A DNA stretch of 44,696 nucleotides, taken from NCBI GenBank assembly GCA_034440595.1, contig JAWXCH010000029.1, positions 1 to 44,696 of the forward strand. Direction: 5' to 3'. Of the stretch, positions 14,982 through 25,926 are shown one piece after another (the first letter of the stretch is position 1; each line of letters opens with the position of its first letter). Position numbers and translations under genes: made by a program. The notes beneath the pieces were generated by a model. The model worked only from the letters and a program-made list of their open reading frames with translations. It searched no databases and was not told the DNA's origin. The stretch comes from JAWXCH01 sp034440595. GTDB lineage: Bacteria > Planctomycetota > Planctomycetia > Pirellulales > JALHPA01.

Positions 14982-17900
14982 ATGAAGTTAACTCGCCTGC
15001 TCAAGACCCTGGTCGATTATCAACCGGCTGGTCTTGCGCGCAGTGCTCGCAATCAAAACGAGACGCTGTTGGTTCGGCGTCTAGAAGAGCGGCGCGTATT
15101 GGCTGCGCCGGTGCTGGATACGACATCGGTCAACCCGGCGGTCTTTACTGAGGACGCGGCGGCGGTACAGGTCGATCCCAATATTGAAGTGACAGACGCA
15201 GAGGATAGCATTGCTGGCGGCACGGTGGTGATTAGCGCCAACTATCAGGCGGGTGCCGATCAGTTGCACTTCACCAATACCGCACAGATCACGGGCGTGT
15301 ACTTGAACGGCACCTTAACGCTGGTCGGTGTCGCGACCGCAGCACAGTATCAAGATGCACTCCGCTCGATCACTTTTTCAAACACAAGTAACAGTCCTAA
15401 TCTGAATGACCGCACGATTTCGTTTACTTTGAATGATGGCGTGGCCAGCAACATTTTGGACGCCACGGTCGAGGTGGTTGGTGCGGCTGATACTCCTGGC
15501 GTGACCAATGCAACCACTGACGAAGATCAGCAGACGACCACCGGCCTGGTTATTACCCCCAACGCGACCGACAACAACGCTACGCACTTCAAAATTACCG
15601 GGATCACGAATGGCTCGTTGTTTAAGAACAACGGTACTACGGCGATCAACGACGGTGACTTTATTACGCTGGCCGAAGGGGCGGCGGGGCTGAAGTTCAC
15701 CCCGGATCCGGATTTCTTTGGCGTCGGCAGTTTTGACGTAAAGTCGTCGACCAGCGCGAATGACAGTGGGCTGGGGGGAGCGACTGTGCAGGCGGATATC
15801 ACGGTCGATCCGGTCGCCGAACCACCGATTGTTCCGAATGTGAATGTAAATGAAGGGCAAGATGCGACCGGATTGAATCTGGATTTTGATCCGGCCGATG
15901 GTGCGTCGATGACGCATTTCAAAATCACGAATGTGACCAACGGCACGCTGTTCTACGACGACGGCGGGAATATGACCGCCGTGACGAACGGACAGTTTTT
16001 GACAGAGGCAGAAGCGCAAGGATTAGAGTTCCGACCCCCAAACCAGAATTTTGTTGGCGTCGGGAGCTTTGATGTGCAGACTTCGACCAACGCGAACGAT
16101 GCAGGACTGAGCGGACCGGTAGCCAACGCGAGTATCACCTTCGATGCCGTCAACGATGCCCCGGTGATTACGTCTCCTGTTTCGGTAGGCGTCGCGGAGG
16201 ATGGTAGCCTTGCCTTCACGGGGCCGAACTTGATCAGCTTTGTTGATGTCGATGCGGCGAGTGGCGACTTGTTTGTGACGTTGAAGGTGGACCATGGCAC
16301 GCTGACCTTGGGGACAGATACGGGCCTGGTCTTTGACACTGGATTCGAGAATGGCGAGGCTGAACTTCGTTTCACTGGAACTTTAGCAAACATCAACGCC
16401 GCACTAGCGACGCTGACTTACGAACCAACACCGGGATATGCCGGTGCTGATACACTGGCGATTGAGATTGACGACCAGAGTAATACGGGTTCGGGGGGAG
16501 CACAAAGCGATACGGCTTCGGTCGCGATTACGGTGGTCGACATCAACTATGCTCCGGTCATCATTGCACCTGCAACTGTTGAGTTTGACGAAGGGGGTAC
16601 GTTCAGCTTCGATGGGCTGGATACGATCAGCTTTACCGACGCTGACGACCCCGGGCTGGTCATGCAAGTCACATTGCAGGTGACCAGCGGCACGCTGTTT
16701 TTGGGAAGCACGACGAACATCGCGTTCATCAGTGGAACGGCCAACGGTCAGGGTACGTTGGTATTCGAGGGGCTTATTGCGGATCTGAATGCAGCGCTGG
16801 CAACCTTGGTATTCACTCCGGCGAATGTCAACTTTGCCAGTGCTGTGACGCTGGACATCGCAGTTGATGATCGCGATGCAGGGGGTGGTGGTCCCCAAAT
16901 CGATACTGCAGCGGTTGCGATTACCGTCGCGGCAGTCAACGACGCGCCGACGATCACGGTGCCCGGTGCTCAGAATATCAACGAAGATCAACCAGGCGGA
17001 TTGATTCTCACGGGGCCAACTCAGATCAGCATCGCAGACATTGATTCTGGCAGCGGTGAATTGCTGGTGGAGCTGTCGGTTACGAATGGCAGCATCATTT
17101 TAGGCTCAGTAGCGGGATTGACCTTTATCAACAGCACTGGCAACGGTCAGGACGTACTTGAATTCACGGGCACGCTGGCGAACATCAATGCCGCACTGGC
17201 GACGGTGACGTACTCGCCCGACCAGGATTACAACGGCACAGAAACATTCACTGTATTTGTCGACGATCAGGGGAACACCGGCACCGGTGGTGCATTGACC
17301 GATAGTGATTCGTTTGACATTTTGATTACGGCGGTGAACGATGCGCCGGACATTAGTGTGCCGGGTGCGCAGAGTGTGGACGAAGATGACCCATTGGTAT
17401 TCTCGGCGGGGAACGGCAATCAGATTTCTATCAGCGATCCGGACGCAGCGGGTAATCAGACTGTGCTGCTAAGTGTTGCGAATGGAACTTTAAGCGTGGG
17501 CACTACAAATGGTCTGTCGTTTACATTTGGTTTTGAGAATGGTCAATCGATCGTCGAATTCACTGGGACTCTGGCTGCGATCAATGATGCGCTGGCCACG
17601 CTGACTTATCAGCCAGATCCCAACTACAACGGGCCGGATAGCCTTTCGATCACGGTGACGGACGATCAGTCGCAGGCTTCAAACGTCGCAGTGGCCATCA
17701 CGGTCAATGCACTCAATGATGCACCGGTATTGACTGCGCCAGATGACTTTCCCGCGATCAATGAGGATGCCCCGGCTGGCATCCCCTTTAATGGAGAGAT
17801 CTCCATTGCGGATGACGATGCGGGACTCACCGACGAGCTTGAAGTCACGCTGACTGTCGATCACGGCACAATCTCAATCACGGATGCAACTGGAATTGAT

Positions 17901-20297
17901 TTTTCAGGAGGTGGGAACAACAGCGGTAATGTCATCATGCGGGGGACACTTAGCGAGTTGAACAGTGCATTGGCGACCGCGGTGTACCATCCTGATGCCA
18001 ATTACCATGGCAGCGATACGCTGAGCGTCACGGTCAACGATCTGGGGATCACCGGCACACCGGGGCCTTTGAGCGATAGCAAAGATGTCGACCTGACCAT
18101 CATTGGTCTCAACGACCCGCCGATCGTCGTCGTGCCCGTTGCTCAGGCAGTCAATGAAGATAACGATCTGGTGTTTGCATTGCTGAACGCCAATGCCATC
18201 ACCATCAACGATGTGGATACCGATCTGCTGGAAGTCACTATGTCGGTGACGCACGGAACTTTGACACTAGTTTCTACGCTTGGATTAGATTTCCAGGGGG
18301 GTACTGAAAACGGCGATGCCACGTTGATTTTCCAGGGAACTCGGTTGGAAATTGCCGCAGCGCTGTTGTCTGTCACTTATACGCCAGATCAGGATTATCA
18401 CGGTGCAGATGTACTGGATATTACGGCTGACGACCTGGAAGGTGGCGTGACGCAAGCCGACGTCGCAATCACCGTCAACGCGATCAACGACGCCCCGGTC
18501 ATCAATGCCGATGACGACAATACCGTGAACGAAGGAGCGACGCTCACCTTTGGTGGAAACGCCGGGGCGATAACGCTGGAAGATGTCGACGCCGGTGCGA
18601 CGAATCTCGTGATGACGATTGAGTTGGTCAATCCGAATGGCGCTTCGTTTGCTTTCGGGCCTAATTTAGGTTCATTGGTGTTCAACGTCTTCGGTTTTAC
18701 TATCCAGGCGACTGGCACGCTAGCCGATTTGAATCAGGCTTTGGTGGGCAGTTATTTTACTGCCGCAGACAACGGCCCTGTGACACTGCGGATCACCGTC
18801 AACGACGGTATCGCTCCGCCGGTTGTCCATGAGATGGACATCACGGTCGAGAATGTAGCCCCGCAAAATCTGCAAATCACGCCGGCGGTCAATCCCCAAG
18901 AAGGCTCTCCCGTTGCGACGGTTGCTTCAGCGACAGACTTCGATGCATTAACGTATAGTTGGACCGTCACCTATGGCGGCAACCAGATTGCCAATGGCAA
19001 TACCAATGCCATCTTTTTTGATCCGTCGAATGACGGCAGCTACATCGTCGCATTGACCGTCAACGACGGCGACGGGGGCGTGAGTGTCTTGAATGACGTG
19101 ATCACAGTTGCGAATGTTGTCCCGACCATCGTCGTTAATGCGACTGATGTCGATCCGTTGCGAACGACCACATTTCAGATAACTGTCTACGATCCAGGGG
19201 CAGATCACATCACCATTTCCATCGATTGGCGTGATATCTCGTCGGATTACGTCGGTAGTATTCCCTACTCGCCACCGCCGGGGGATCGTATTTTCGCTCC
19301 GATCGTCCATCGCTACGACGTGGCACCGAATCCGGCCCAGCCGTTGGCTCCGATCACCGTGCTAGTTACGGTGAACGATGGTAGTTCGATCACGGTCTTT
19401 CCGGTAACAATCGAAGTCACCGGGCGTGGCCTCCCTTCGGCCAGCACGATACCTGAAACCGAAGTTCGGCAGTTCAGCATTATAGCCTCGGCGATTGTCG
19501 ACAATCGCCCTCAGGTCATTTCGGTTCCGCAGCCCGTATTGCAGGTGGTCGATATCGGTTCCAGCGGCGAACAGGTCATTGAAGCCGATGCACGAAAGTT
19601 GGTGCTGCGAGTTGTTTCCTCCTCAGGGATCGAAAGCGAAGACTACGTTCTGCCTGATGAAGCGCTTGAGGACTTGCCTGGATTCTTCAAGGCAAAAAAA
19701 CTTCCCGACGGTCATTATCGCGTCTATCTGATCCAAGGTGGCACCGACCGATTGGTCATTGATACTTTTCTGCGGAGTGGCCGTTTAATCGATCCGGGCG
19801 ATAACTCGGACGCCGCGATCGACCGACCTCCGTCGGAGACGTCGCAGTCCACGACTGAAGAAAACAGCACCGTTCCGCCGGCCGATTCGCAATCCCCAGA
19901 GGGAGCAGGGCCGGAGGGGACGGTGCCGGACGCGACTGCACCTGACGACCAACCAGACTCAACTCAGCCGCGCGCAGCACGGCCCGATGGCGGTGATTTG
20001 CAGTTCCCAGTATCTGCCGATCAGCAATGGCTGAATGAAGTCCCAGCACAAGCTGCACTGCTGCACCGCTTCGATGCCGAAGAGTTCAATCTGGCAGCAA
20101 CCGCCGACAATCCAGAAACGAATCAAGAGCGCTGGTCGCGCACGCTGCTAACCGGTGCCATGCTGGCCGGAGTAGCGGCTAGTCAGGCCGGTTCTTGGAG
20201 TGACAAAGTTCAAGACTGGCTAGCGCAAGATGATCGTTCGAACTTTGGCAAACTGGCCCGTGCCGGTCGCCGAATTCGTACCAAACGTACCCAGTAA
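14982..20297 (+). CDS. Giant cadherin-repeat surface protein
   Basis: From the ATG at 14982 (GGAG 9 bases upstream) the product has 1771 residues. The N-terminus carries VRRLEERRVLAAPVL, like the planctomycete motif found near the start of large secreted proteins. Next comes one Ig-like module, two related repeats containing HFKITN and FFGVGSFDVKSSTSAND or close variants, and seven cadherin-like tandem repeats. These begin VNDAP or similar and carry an NED/DEG motif, a GTLANINAALATLTY block and a DDQGNTG loop. Two PKD-like modules follow, then a charged Pro-rich region (about 1590-1680) and a weakly hydrophobic C-terminal segment. Such repeats usually bind calcium and mediate adhesion or matrix formation. 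A kinase gene follows 82 bases later. The upstream in-frame extension to 14862 lacks a ribosome-binding site and was rejected. Confidence 0.85.
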   Translation: MKLTRLLKTLVDYQPAGLARSARNQNETLLVRRLEERRVLAAPVLDTTSVNPAVFTEDAAAVQVDPNIEVTDAEDSIAGGTVVISANYQAGADQLHFTNTAQITGVYLNGTLTLVGVATAAQYQDALRSITFSNTSNSPNLNDRTISFTLNDGVASNILDATVEVVGAADTPGVTNATTDEDQQTTTGLVITPNATDNNATHFKITGITNGSLFKNNGTTAINDGDFITLAEGAAGLKFTPDPDFFGVGSFDVKSSTSANDSGLGGATVQADITVDPVAEPPIVPNVNVNEGQDATGLNLDFDPADGASMTHFKITNVTNGTLFYDDGGNMTAVTNGQFLTEAEAQGLEFRPPNQNFVGVGSFDVQTSTNANDAGLSGPVANASITFDAVNDAPVITSPVSVGVAEDGSLAFTGPNLISFVDVDAASGDLFVTLKVDHGTLTLGTDTGLVFDTGFENGEAELRFTGTLANINAALATLTYEPTPGYAGADTLAIEIDDQSNTGSGGAQSDTASVAITVVDINYAPVIIAPATVEFDEGGTFSFDGLDTISFTDADDPGLVMQVTLQVTSGTLFLGSTTNIAFISGTANGQGTLVFEGLIADLNAALATLVFTPANVNFASAVTLDIAVDDRDAGGGGPQIDTAAVAITVAAVNDAPTITVPGAQNINEDQPGGLILTGPTQISIADIDSGSGELLVELSVTNGSIILGSVAGLTFINSTGNGQDVLEFTGTLANINAALATVTYSPDQDYNGTETFTVFVDDQGNTGTGGALTDSDSFDILITAVNDAPDISVPGAQSVDEDDPLVFSAGNGNQISISDPDAAGNQTVLLSVANGTLSVGTTNGLSFTFGFENGQSIVEFTGTLAAINDALATLTYQPDPNYNGPDSLSITVTDDQSQASNVAVAITVNALNDAPVLTAPDDFPAINEDAPAGIPFNGEISIADDDAGLTDELEVTLTVDHGTISITDATGIDFSGGGNNSGNVIMRGTLSELNSALATAVYHPDANYHGSDTLSVTVNDLGITGTPGPLSDSKDVDLTIIGLNDPPIVVVPVAQAVNEDNDLVFALLNANAITINDVDTDLLEVTMSVTHGTLTLVSTLGLDFQGGTENGDATLIFQGTRLEIAAALLSVTYTPDQDYHGADVLDITADDLEGGVTQADVAITVNAINDAPVINADDDNTVNEGATLTFGGNAGAITLEDVDAGATNLVMTIELVNPNGASFAFGPNLGSLVFNVFGFTIQATGTLADLNQALVGSYFTAADNGPVTLRITVNDGIAPPVVHEMDITVENVAPQNLQITPAVNPQEGSPVATVASATDFDALTYSWTVTYGGNQIANGNTNAIFFDPSNDGSYIVALTVNDGDGGVSVLNDVITVANVVPTIVVNATDVDPLRTTTFQITVYDPGADHITISIDWRDISSDYVGSIPYSPPPGDRIFAPIVHRYDVAPNPAQPLAPITVLVTVNDGSSITVFPVTIEVTGRGLPSASTIPETEVRQFSIIASAIVDNRPQVISVPQPVLQVVDIGSSGEQVIEADARKLVLRVVSSSGIESEDYVLPDEALEDLPGFFKAKKLPDGHYRVYLIQGGTDRLVIDTFLRSGRLIDPGDNSDAAIDRPPSETSQSTTEENSTVPPADSQSPEGAGPEGTVPDATAPDDQPDSTQPRAARPDGGDLQFPVSADQQWLNEVPAQAALLHRFDAEEFNLAATADNPETNQERWSRTLLTGAMLAGVAASQAGSWSDKVQDWLAQDDRSNFGKLARAGRRIRTKRTQ

Positions 20298-20379
20298 GAG
20301 TCTTTTAATACTTAGCTGAAATTTTGATCGGGCCGAATCACCCAACTGCTGATTCGTCCCGGATCTGAAGGGATTCGTT

Positions 20380-23300
20380 ATGTCGAAATGTCCATTCTGT
20401 GAAACCGATCTGACTCGCAATGGATTGCGCGATGGTCGTTGTCCGTCGTGCAGCAGCCTGCTGGAGTGGCAAGAAGGGTCAACTTCTGGTAGTGCGAACC
20501 AAAACACGCAGATCACCGGCTCCAGTTCGTTTGCACCGATTGACCCGACGCGAGCCACCACGGACTCCGTGGCGCAGCTTCGCATGACGTTGGCTGCCAT
20601 CGTACGCCGCGCCGGTGAAACGAGCGAACCGGGAGATTCCCAGGCGGTTCCCTCGCTGATGGACCCCTATACCTCGGGGAGCGAGTCGGCCAATTTAGGG
20701 CAGACCGTGTATGCCAAGGACTTTCCCGTCTCCGATCTGCCGGGCTGGAATGCGTCTCCTGCTGCTCCTCCGTTGGCTGGTGGAGATAATTCGCAGACCT
20801 TTGTTCAAGATGGAGGTGCTTCGCCAGTCATTCCAAATGCCTGGAACGTCGCACCGCAATCACCGGCAGATTCTGGCAGTAGCCAGGTTCCTCCGCGCAG
20901 CTCGCCTACCGTTGGAGCAGGCGGAGACGACATCGATTTGTCGGCTACCATCGACAGCGTTTCGGGTCCGTTTCCAGGTGCTGCAAATAGCGCCGAGGAC
21001 GCAAAAGACGATGCCGACGACGGGCACGGCACGTTTGACGAGCGGCGACTGGCGGCGACGATGGACTCGGCACAGTTCACGCGCAACGAGACCGATCGCA
21101 TTGCCGGTATGTGGAAGGGGACCTATTCGCCCAGCACTACCCCGCGCATGACGATTAAGGGGAGCGAAGATGGTCCCAGTACCCGCGATTCGCGCCTGGT
21201 GATCAAGCAGCGCAACGTCCAGCAGTCCGATGGATTTACCCGCACCGGTGCCGATTACGAATTGCTTGAAGTCATTGGCGAAGGTGGCGTTGGCGTGGTC
21301 TATGCTGCGCGTCAGGCGTCGATTGACCGCACCGTCGCGATCAAGATGCTCAAGCCGAGCGGGGCGATCAGCAACGAGCAACGAGAAAAATTCCTGAGCG
21401 AAGCGGTCGTCACCGGCGACTTGGACCACCCGAACATTGTGCCGATCTACGATCTGGGCACAAACGAAGGGGGCGCGCTGTTTTATTCGATGAAACGAGT
21501 CCAGGGAACGCCGTGGATTTCGGTACTGAACAAAAAGTTGATTCCAGAGAACCTCGAAATTCTGATGAAGGTGGCCGACGCCGTCGGCTTTGCGCATTCG
21601 CGTGGCGTGATCCATCGCGATCTGAAGCCCGAAAACGTCATGCTCGGTGACTTCGGCGAAGTGCTGGTCATGGACTGGGGACTGGCGATGTCTACCGCCG
21701 AGTTCCGCAAGGCGGGCAGCATCACGCAGTCTGGCAGCATGGGTGGCACGCCCGCGTACATGGCACCAGAAATGGCGACCGGCCCGATCGGTCTGGTAAC
21801 GGCCGCTGCTGACGTGTACCTGCTGGGTGCGATTCTGTACGAGATCATCACCGGACAGCCGCCGCATACCGGCAAGAATGTGATGAACTGTTTATTCGCG
21901 GCGGCGCGAAACGACATTCAGCCGACGACGCAATCTGGCGAGTTGTTGGAAATCGCCATGAAGGCGATGTCGACCAACCCGGCCGATCGGTATACCAGCT
22001 CGCGCGAATTTCAGATGACGATTCGCGAGTACCAATCGCACAGCGAAAGCATTACACTCTCGAATCGTGCGGAAGAAGACCTGGAAGAGGCGACTCGCAG
22101 CGAAGACTATCAGAGCTATTCGCGCGCCCTGTTTGGTTTTCAGGAAGCGGCCGCATTGTGGGATGGAAACACACGTGCGGTCAGCGGAATTTCGGATACC
22201 AAGCTGGCCTATGCCAAGACCGCCATTAGCAAGGGTGACTTTGACCTGGCGGGTTCATTGCTCGATTCGGCCGACCCGGCGCATACGGTTGTTCTGCGTC
22301 AAGTAACCGATGCGCAGCGTGAACGCAATCTGCGACAACAGCGTTTGCGAAATGCCAAGCGTATCATGCTGTCGCTGGCGGCTGCGATTCTAGTGCTGAT
22401 CACCGGGGCATTGTTGTGGGTCAGTCACTTGAAGGGAGTCGCCGACAACGAGGCCGAGATTGCCAATCAGCAACGTGCAAAGGCCATGTCGGCCGAGAAG
22501 GAGGCGGTCAAGCAAAAGCAAAACGCGGAAGATCAGACCGAAGAAGCAAAGGTACAGCGGAACGAAGCGCTATTCGCAACAAAACGCGCCGAGAAAGCCA
22601 AGACCGAAGCTGAAGATGCACAACGCGCAGCCGAAAAGGCCAAGTTGGCCGAAGAGTACGAGGCCTACATCGCGCGAATCGGCCTGGCCGCTGCCAAGGT
22701 CGACGAGAACGCTTTTGGTGAGGTTGAGACGCTTCTGAATGAGTGCGGGGTCAACTTGCGCCATTGGGAATGGGGACGCCTGAAGTATCTCTGCGGCCGC
22801 GCTCTGCGATCATTTACCGCCACAGGCCCGATTGATGCGGTGGCACTCAGCGCCGACGGCAAGCGATTTGTCAGCGGCGGTTGGGATGGTACCGTACGCA
22901 TTTGGAACTCTGAGCAGGCAGATAAACCGCTCAAGGAAATCCCCTATGGCGGTCTGTACGTTCATAGCGTGGCCTACTCGCCTGACGGTCGCTCGGTGGC
23001 CGCCGGTGGAAATGATCAAGCAGGTGGATACATCAAGATCTTTGATGTCGAGACGGGCGATCTGAAAAAAGCGATGAAGGGTCACACCGATACGGTTGTC
23101 TCACTGGCTTTCAGTAAAGATGGCAGCCGGCTGCTCAGCGGATCTTGGGACAACACGGCGCGATTGTGGGATGTGGCGGAAGGGACCGAACTGCGTAATT
23201 TCGGTGGGCACTCTTCCTGGGTCTGGTCGGCTGCATTTTCTCCGGACGAGAAACAGATCGTCACCGCCAGTCAGGATGGAACTTGCATCGTTCGCGATAT

Positions 23301-25761
23301 TGATTCAACGGCCGATCCACTCAAACAGCCCCCCGCTCAGTTCACCGGGCACCAAGGCCCAGTCTATACAGCGGCTTTCTCACCCGATGGAGAGTACGTT
23401 GCCAGCGGCGGCTATGACAAGCAAATTCTGGTTTGGCGCAAGAACGAAGCGCGACCATTTCCGTTTGGTGATTTGGCGGAGAACAAGACTGTTTCCACCC
23501 CGCAGTTCGTAACATTGAGCGGACACAGCGCCCCGGTACGAACCGTTCGCTTTCTGCCAAACGAGTCGAAGCGATTGCTCTTAAGTGGCAGTCACGACAA
23601 CACGCTGAAGGTCTGGCACATTGACAGCCGCGAGACGATTCAGACATTGCGTGGGCACGCCGGCTGGGTGCGCAGTTGCGATGTCGCCGCCGATGGGCTA
23701 CGCGTGTTGTCGGGAAGTTTTGATTGGCAGGCGAAGCTTTGGAACTTGGAAGGATACGAAGAAATCCGCGTGCTACAAGGTCGCGTGCTAGAGGGACATT
23801 CTGACGCAATTCTGGCCGCCGCATTCTCACGTTCTGGTCAGGAAATAGTCACCGCCAGTCGCGACCGCACGGCCAAGACCTGGGACTTCAAGACTGGCCA
23901 CGAACTGCGAACCTTTGTCGAGGGACATGAGTTCCTGGTTTCTAGCGCTGCGTTTTTGGGTGATGGCCGACATTTCTTGACCAGCGCCATGGATAGTACC
24001 GTCCGGTTCTGGGATCTGACCACGGGGACCGAATCCAAATGTCTGGAAGGGACAGGACGAACGGCGGCGCTAGCGCTGTCGCACAATCGCCGCTGGATTT
24101 TGACCGGCGGGACCGATCACGATGCAAAATTGTGGGATGCCACGACCGGGCAGGTACTACATGATCTAAAGGGACATCGTGATGTATCTGCCGTGGCTTT
24201 TTCACCCGACGACAAAATGTGCGTCACTTGCGATATCGTTGGTAGAAGTCTTGCCTGGGATACTAGCACCGGCGAACAACTGTGGGAATCCGACGCTCAT
24301 ACCGACGCCATCAACGCGGTCGCGTTTTTACCAAATGGCTCGCGTGTATTGACCGCCAGCAATGACAACGCCGTCGCACAATTTGACGCTGCCACCGGCA
24401 AGGAAGAACTACGCCTGTCGTTGAAACACCCTGCGGGCGTGCTGGCGCTAGCCGTTACTCCAGATGGGCAATACGCAGTGACCAGTTGCGCGGACAAACA
24501 AGTCCGCGTTTTTGAGACCGGCTCGGCAGAACTGATTCGCACCTTGCAAGGCACGCTTGGCTCAGTCAGCAGCGTGGCTATTTCACCCGATGGGCAGCAA
24601 TTGCTCACCGTATCGTCGCTGCCGTTTGCAACCGGAGAGTCACAACAATCGCGCGGACAACGTTCGGCGGTGCAGTTCTGGAATGTGAGTGACTGGAGCG
24701 AAAATGCCGCCACACGCATCACCACGGGCCTGGTTTGGTCGGCGATCTTTGCTCCGGACGAAGGCCAGGTTCTGCTCGTCGGTGGCAATGGCGCACGGTT
24801 GTGGAAGATTGGTGGGACCGAAAGCCTGATGAGCTTTGCCCCGCACGGCGCGTTAGCCTCCGCTAGTTTTTCGCCGGATGGAAAGCGGATTGTCACCGGC
24901 AGTTGGGACAACTCGGCCAAGATTTGGAACGCTAGCACCGGGCGAGCGATGCTCAAGCTGGCTGTGCAACACACCGGCTTTGTGAATAGCGCGGTGTTCT
25001 CGCCCGACGGAAAAACGATTCTGACCGCCAGCGACGACAAAACCGCACGCCTGTGGAACGCTGAAACGGGCGAAGCGATTCGTACCCTTGCAGGACACAC
25101 CGATCGCGTGCGCAACGCGGAGTTCTCGGCCAATGGCCAGCAGATTGTTACCGCTTCCAGTGACAAGTCGGCTCGCATCTGGAACGTGGATGGAAAACTA
25201 TTAGGCGTGCTGAGCGGTCACAAGTGGCCCGTGATCTGTGCATCGTTCAATCAAGCTGGGACGCAGGTCGTGACCAGCAGCGACGACAACACAGCCAAGA
25301 TCTGGGACGCCGCCACGTATAAACAGTTTGGTGTGGATCTGGGAGGGCATACGGCCAGCATCACATCGGTCTGTTTTTCGCCCGACGGATCGCGCGTGCT
25401 GACTGGCAGCCAGGACAACACGGCCAAGCTATGGGACTCAGAAACTTGTAAAGAAATCCTGACCCTCAAGGGGCATACGCAAGAGGTCACCAGCGTCTCT
25501 TTTTCAACCGATGGGCGATATGTTCTGACTGGCAGCCGCGATGGCACCGCCATTGTCTGGCTGGCGGACGAATGGCGAAATACGGATGCCTCGAAAACTG
25601 CCAGCGAGCCGATCACCCCGATCCGGCCTTTTCCGCTAACCAATTTCCCGGCGATTGCTGCACCGAAGGTCGCTTCACCAGCGACCACACCGCCAATTAC
25701 CAGGTCTACTGCTGATTTCACCAGCCCGGTGGGTGTTGGCGTGCCGGCTGAGGTTCATTAA
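20380..25761 (+). CDS. Ser/Thr protein kinase with zinc ribbon, membrane segment and 21 WD40 repeats
   Basis: The product has 1793 residues. The N-terminus is a zinc ribbon (CPFC at 4-7, CPSC near 27-30), followed by a disordered Ser/Pro-rich region. The Hanks-type kinase domain spans about 292-560: GEGGVGVVY loop, VAIKMLK with the catalytic Lys, HRDLKPEN near 411-418, DWG replacing DFG near 430, and GTPAYMAPE. One membrane helix lies at about 662-680 (IMLSLAAAILVLITGALLW), followed by a Lys/Glu/Ala-rich coiled coil at about 690-760. I count 21 WD40 repeats by eye from about 815 to 1750, enough for three seven-bladed propellers. The kinase would be cytoplasmic, with the propellers across the membrane. 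AAGGGA lies 9 bases before the ATG. It probably shares a transcript with the surface protein upstream. Confidence 0.9.
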   Translation: MSKCPFCETDLTRNGLRDGRCPSCSSLLEWQEGSTSGSANQNTQITGSSSFAPIDPTRATTDSVAQLRMTLAAIVRRAGETSEPGDSQAVPSLMDPYTSGSESANLGQTVYAKDFPVSDLPGWNASPAAPPLAGGDNSQTFVQDGGASPVIPNAWNVAPQSPADSGSSQVPPRSSPTVGAGGDDIDLSATIDSVSGPFPGAANSAEDAKDDADDGHGTFDERRLAATMDSAQFTRNETDRIAGMWKGTYSPSTTPRMTIKGSEDGPSTRDSRLVIKQRNVQQSDGFTRTGADYELLEVIGEGGVGVVYAARQASIDRTVAIKMLKPSGAISNEQREKFLSEAVVTGDLDHPNIVPIYDLGTNEGGALFYSMKRVQGTPWISVLNKKLIPENLEILMKVADAVGFAHSRGVIHRDLKPENVMLGDFGEVLVMDWGLAMSTAEFRKAGSITQSGSMGGTPAYMAPEMATGPIGLVTAAADVYLLGAILYEIITGQPPHTGKNVMNCLFAAARNDIQPTTQSGELLEIAMKAMSTNPADRYTSSREFQMTIREYQSHSESITLSNRAEEDLEEATRSEDYQSYSRALFGFQEAAALWDGNTRAVSGISDTKLAYAKTAISKGDFDLAGSLLDSADPAHTVVLRQVTDAQRERNLRQQRLRNAKRIMLSLAAAILVLITGALLWVSHLKGVADNEAEIANQQRAKAMSAEKEAVKQKQNAEDQTEEAKVQRNEALFATKRAEKAKTEAEDAQRAAEKAKLAEEYEAYIARIGLAAAKVDENAFGEVETLLNECGVNLRHWEWGRLKYLCGRALRSFTATGPIDAVALSADGKRFVSGGWDGTVRIWNSEQADKPLKEIPYGGLYVHSVAYSPDGRSVAAGGNDQAGGYIKIFDVETGDLKKAMKGHTDTVVSLAFSKDGSRLLSGSWDNTARLWDVAEGTELRNFGGHSSWVWSAAFSPDEKQIVTASQDGTCIVRDIDSTADPLKQPPAQFTGHQGPVYTAAFSPDGEYVASGGYDKQILVWRKNEARPFPFGDLAENKTVSTPQFVTLSGHSAPVRTVRFLPNESKRLLLSGSHDNTLKVWHIDSRETIQTLRGHAGWVRSCDVAADGLRVLSGSFDWQAKLWNLEGYEEIRVLQGRVLEGHSDAILAAAFSRSGQEIVTASRDRTAKTWDFKTGHELRTFVEGHEFLVSSAAFLGDGRHFLTSAMDSTVRFWDLTTGTESKCLEGTGRTAALALSHNRRWILTGGTDHDAKLWDATTGQVLHDLKGHRDVSAVAFSPDDKMCVTCDIVGRSLAWDTSTGEQLWESDAHTDAINAVAFLPNGSRVLTASNDNAVAQFDAATGKEELRLSLKHPAGVLALAVTPDGQYAVTSCADKQVRVFETGSAELIRTLQGTLGSVSSVAISPDGQQLLTVSSLPFATGESQQSRGQRSAVQFWNVSDWSENAATRITTGLVWSAIFAPDEGQVLLVGGNGARLWKIGGTESLMSFAPHGALASASFSPDGKRIVTGSWDNSAKIWNASTGRAMLKLAVQHTGFVNSAVFSPDGKTILTASDDKTARLWNAETGEAIRTLAGHTDRVRNAEFSANGQQIVTASSDKSARIWNVDGKLLGVLSGHKWPVICASFNQAGTQVVTSSDDNTAKIWDAATYKQFGVDLGGHTASITSVCFSPDGSRVLTGSQDNTAKLWDSETCKEILTLKGHTQEVTSVSFSTDGRYVLTGSRDGTAIVWLADEWRNTDASKTASEPITPIRPFPLTNFPAIAAPKVASPATTPPITRSTADFTSPVGVGVPAEVH

Positions 25762-25926
25762 GCAGGGGCGGCTGAGCTGAGACCGACTGGCATTTAAGGG
25801 TTCTCCCCTTCGCTTGCTTTTGCTCCCTGTTTGCGGCAAAATAACGGGCAACCAAGGCGGTAGCAGAACCGGTCGATTCTCGGCCTCTGTGGGCCGTCCG
25901 CGTTTCCCTTACCCTCGCCGCATGCC

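Noticed and set aside
16100..18900. CRISPR-like periodicity
   Set aside because: The repeats are about 300-400 bases long, degenerate, in frame and encode cadherin-like domains.
15378..19504. Series of antisense frames under the giant surface protein
   Set aside because: They follow the tandem repeats of the plus-strand protein and have no independent start signals.
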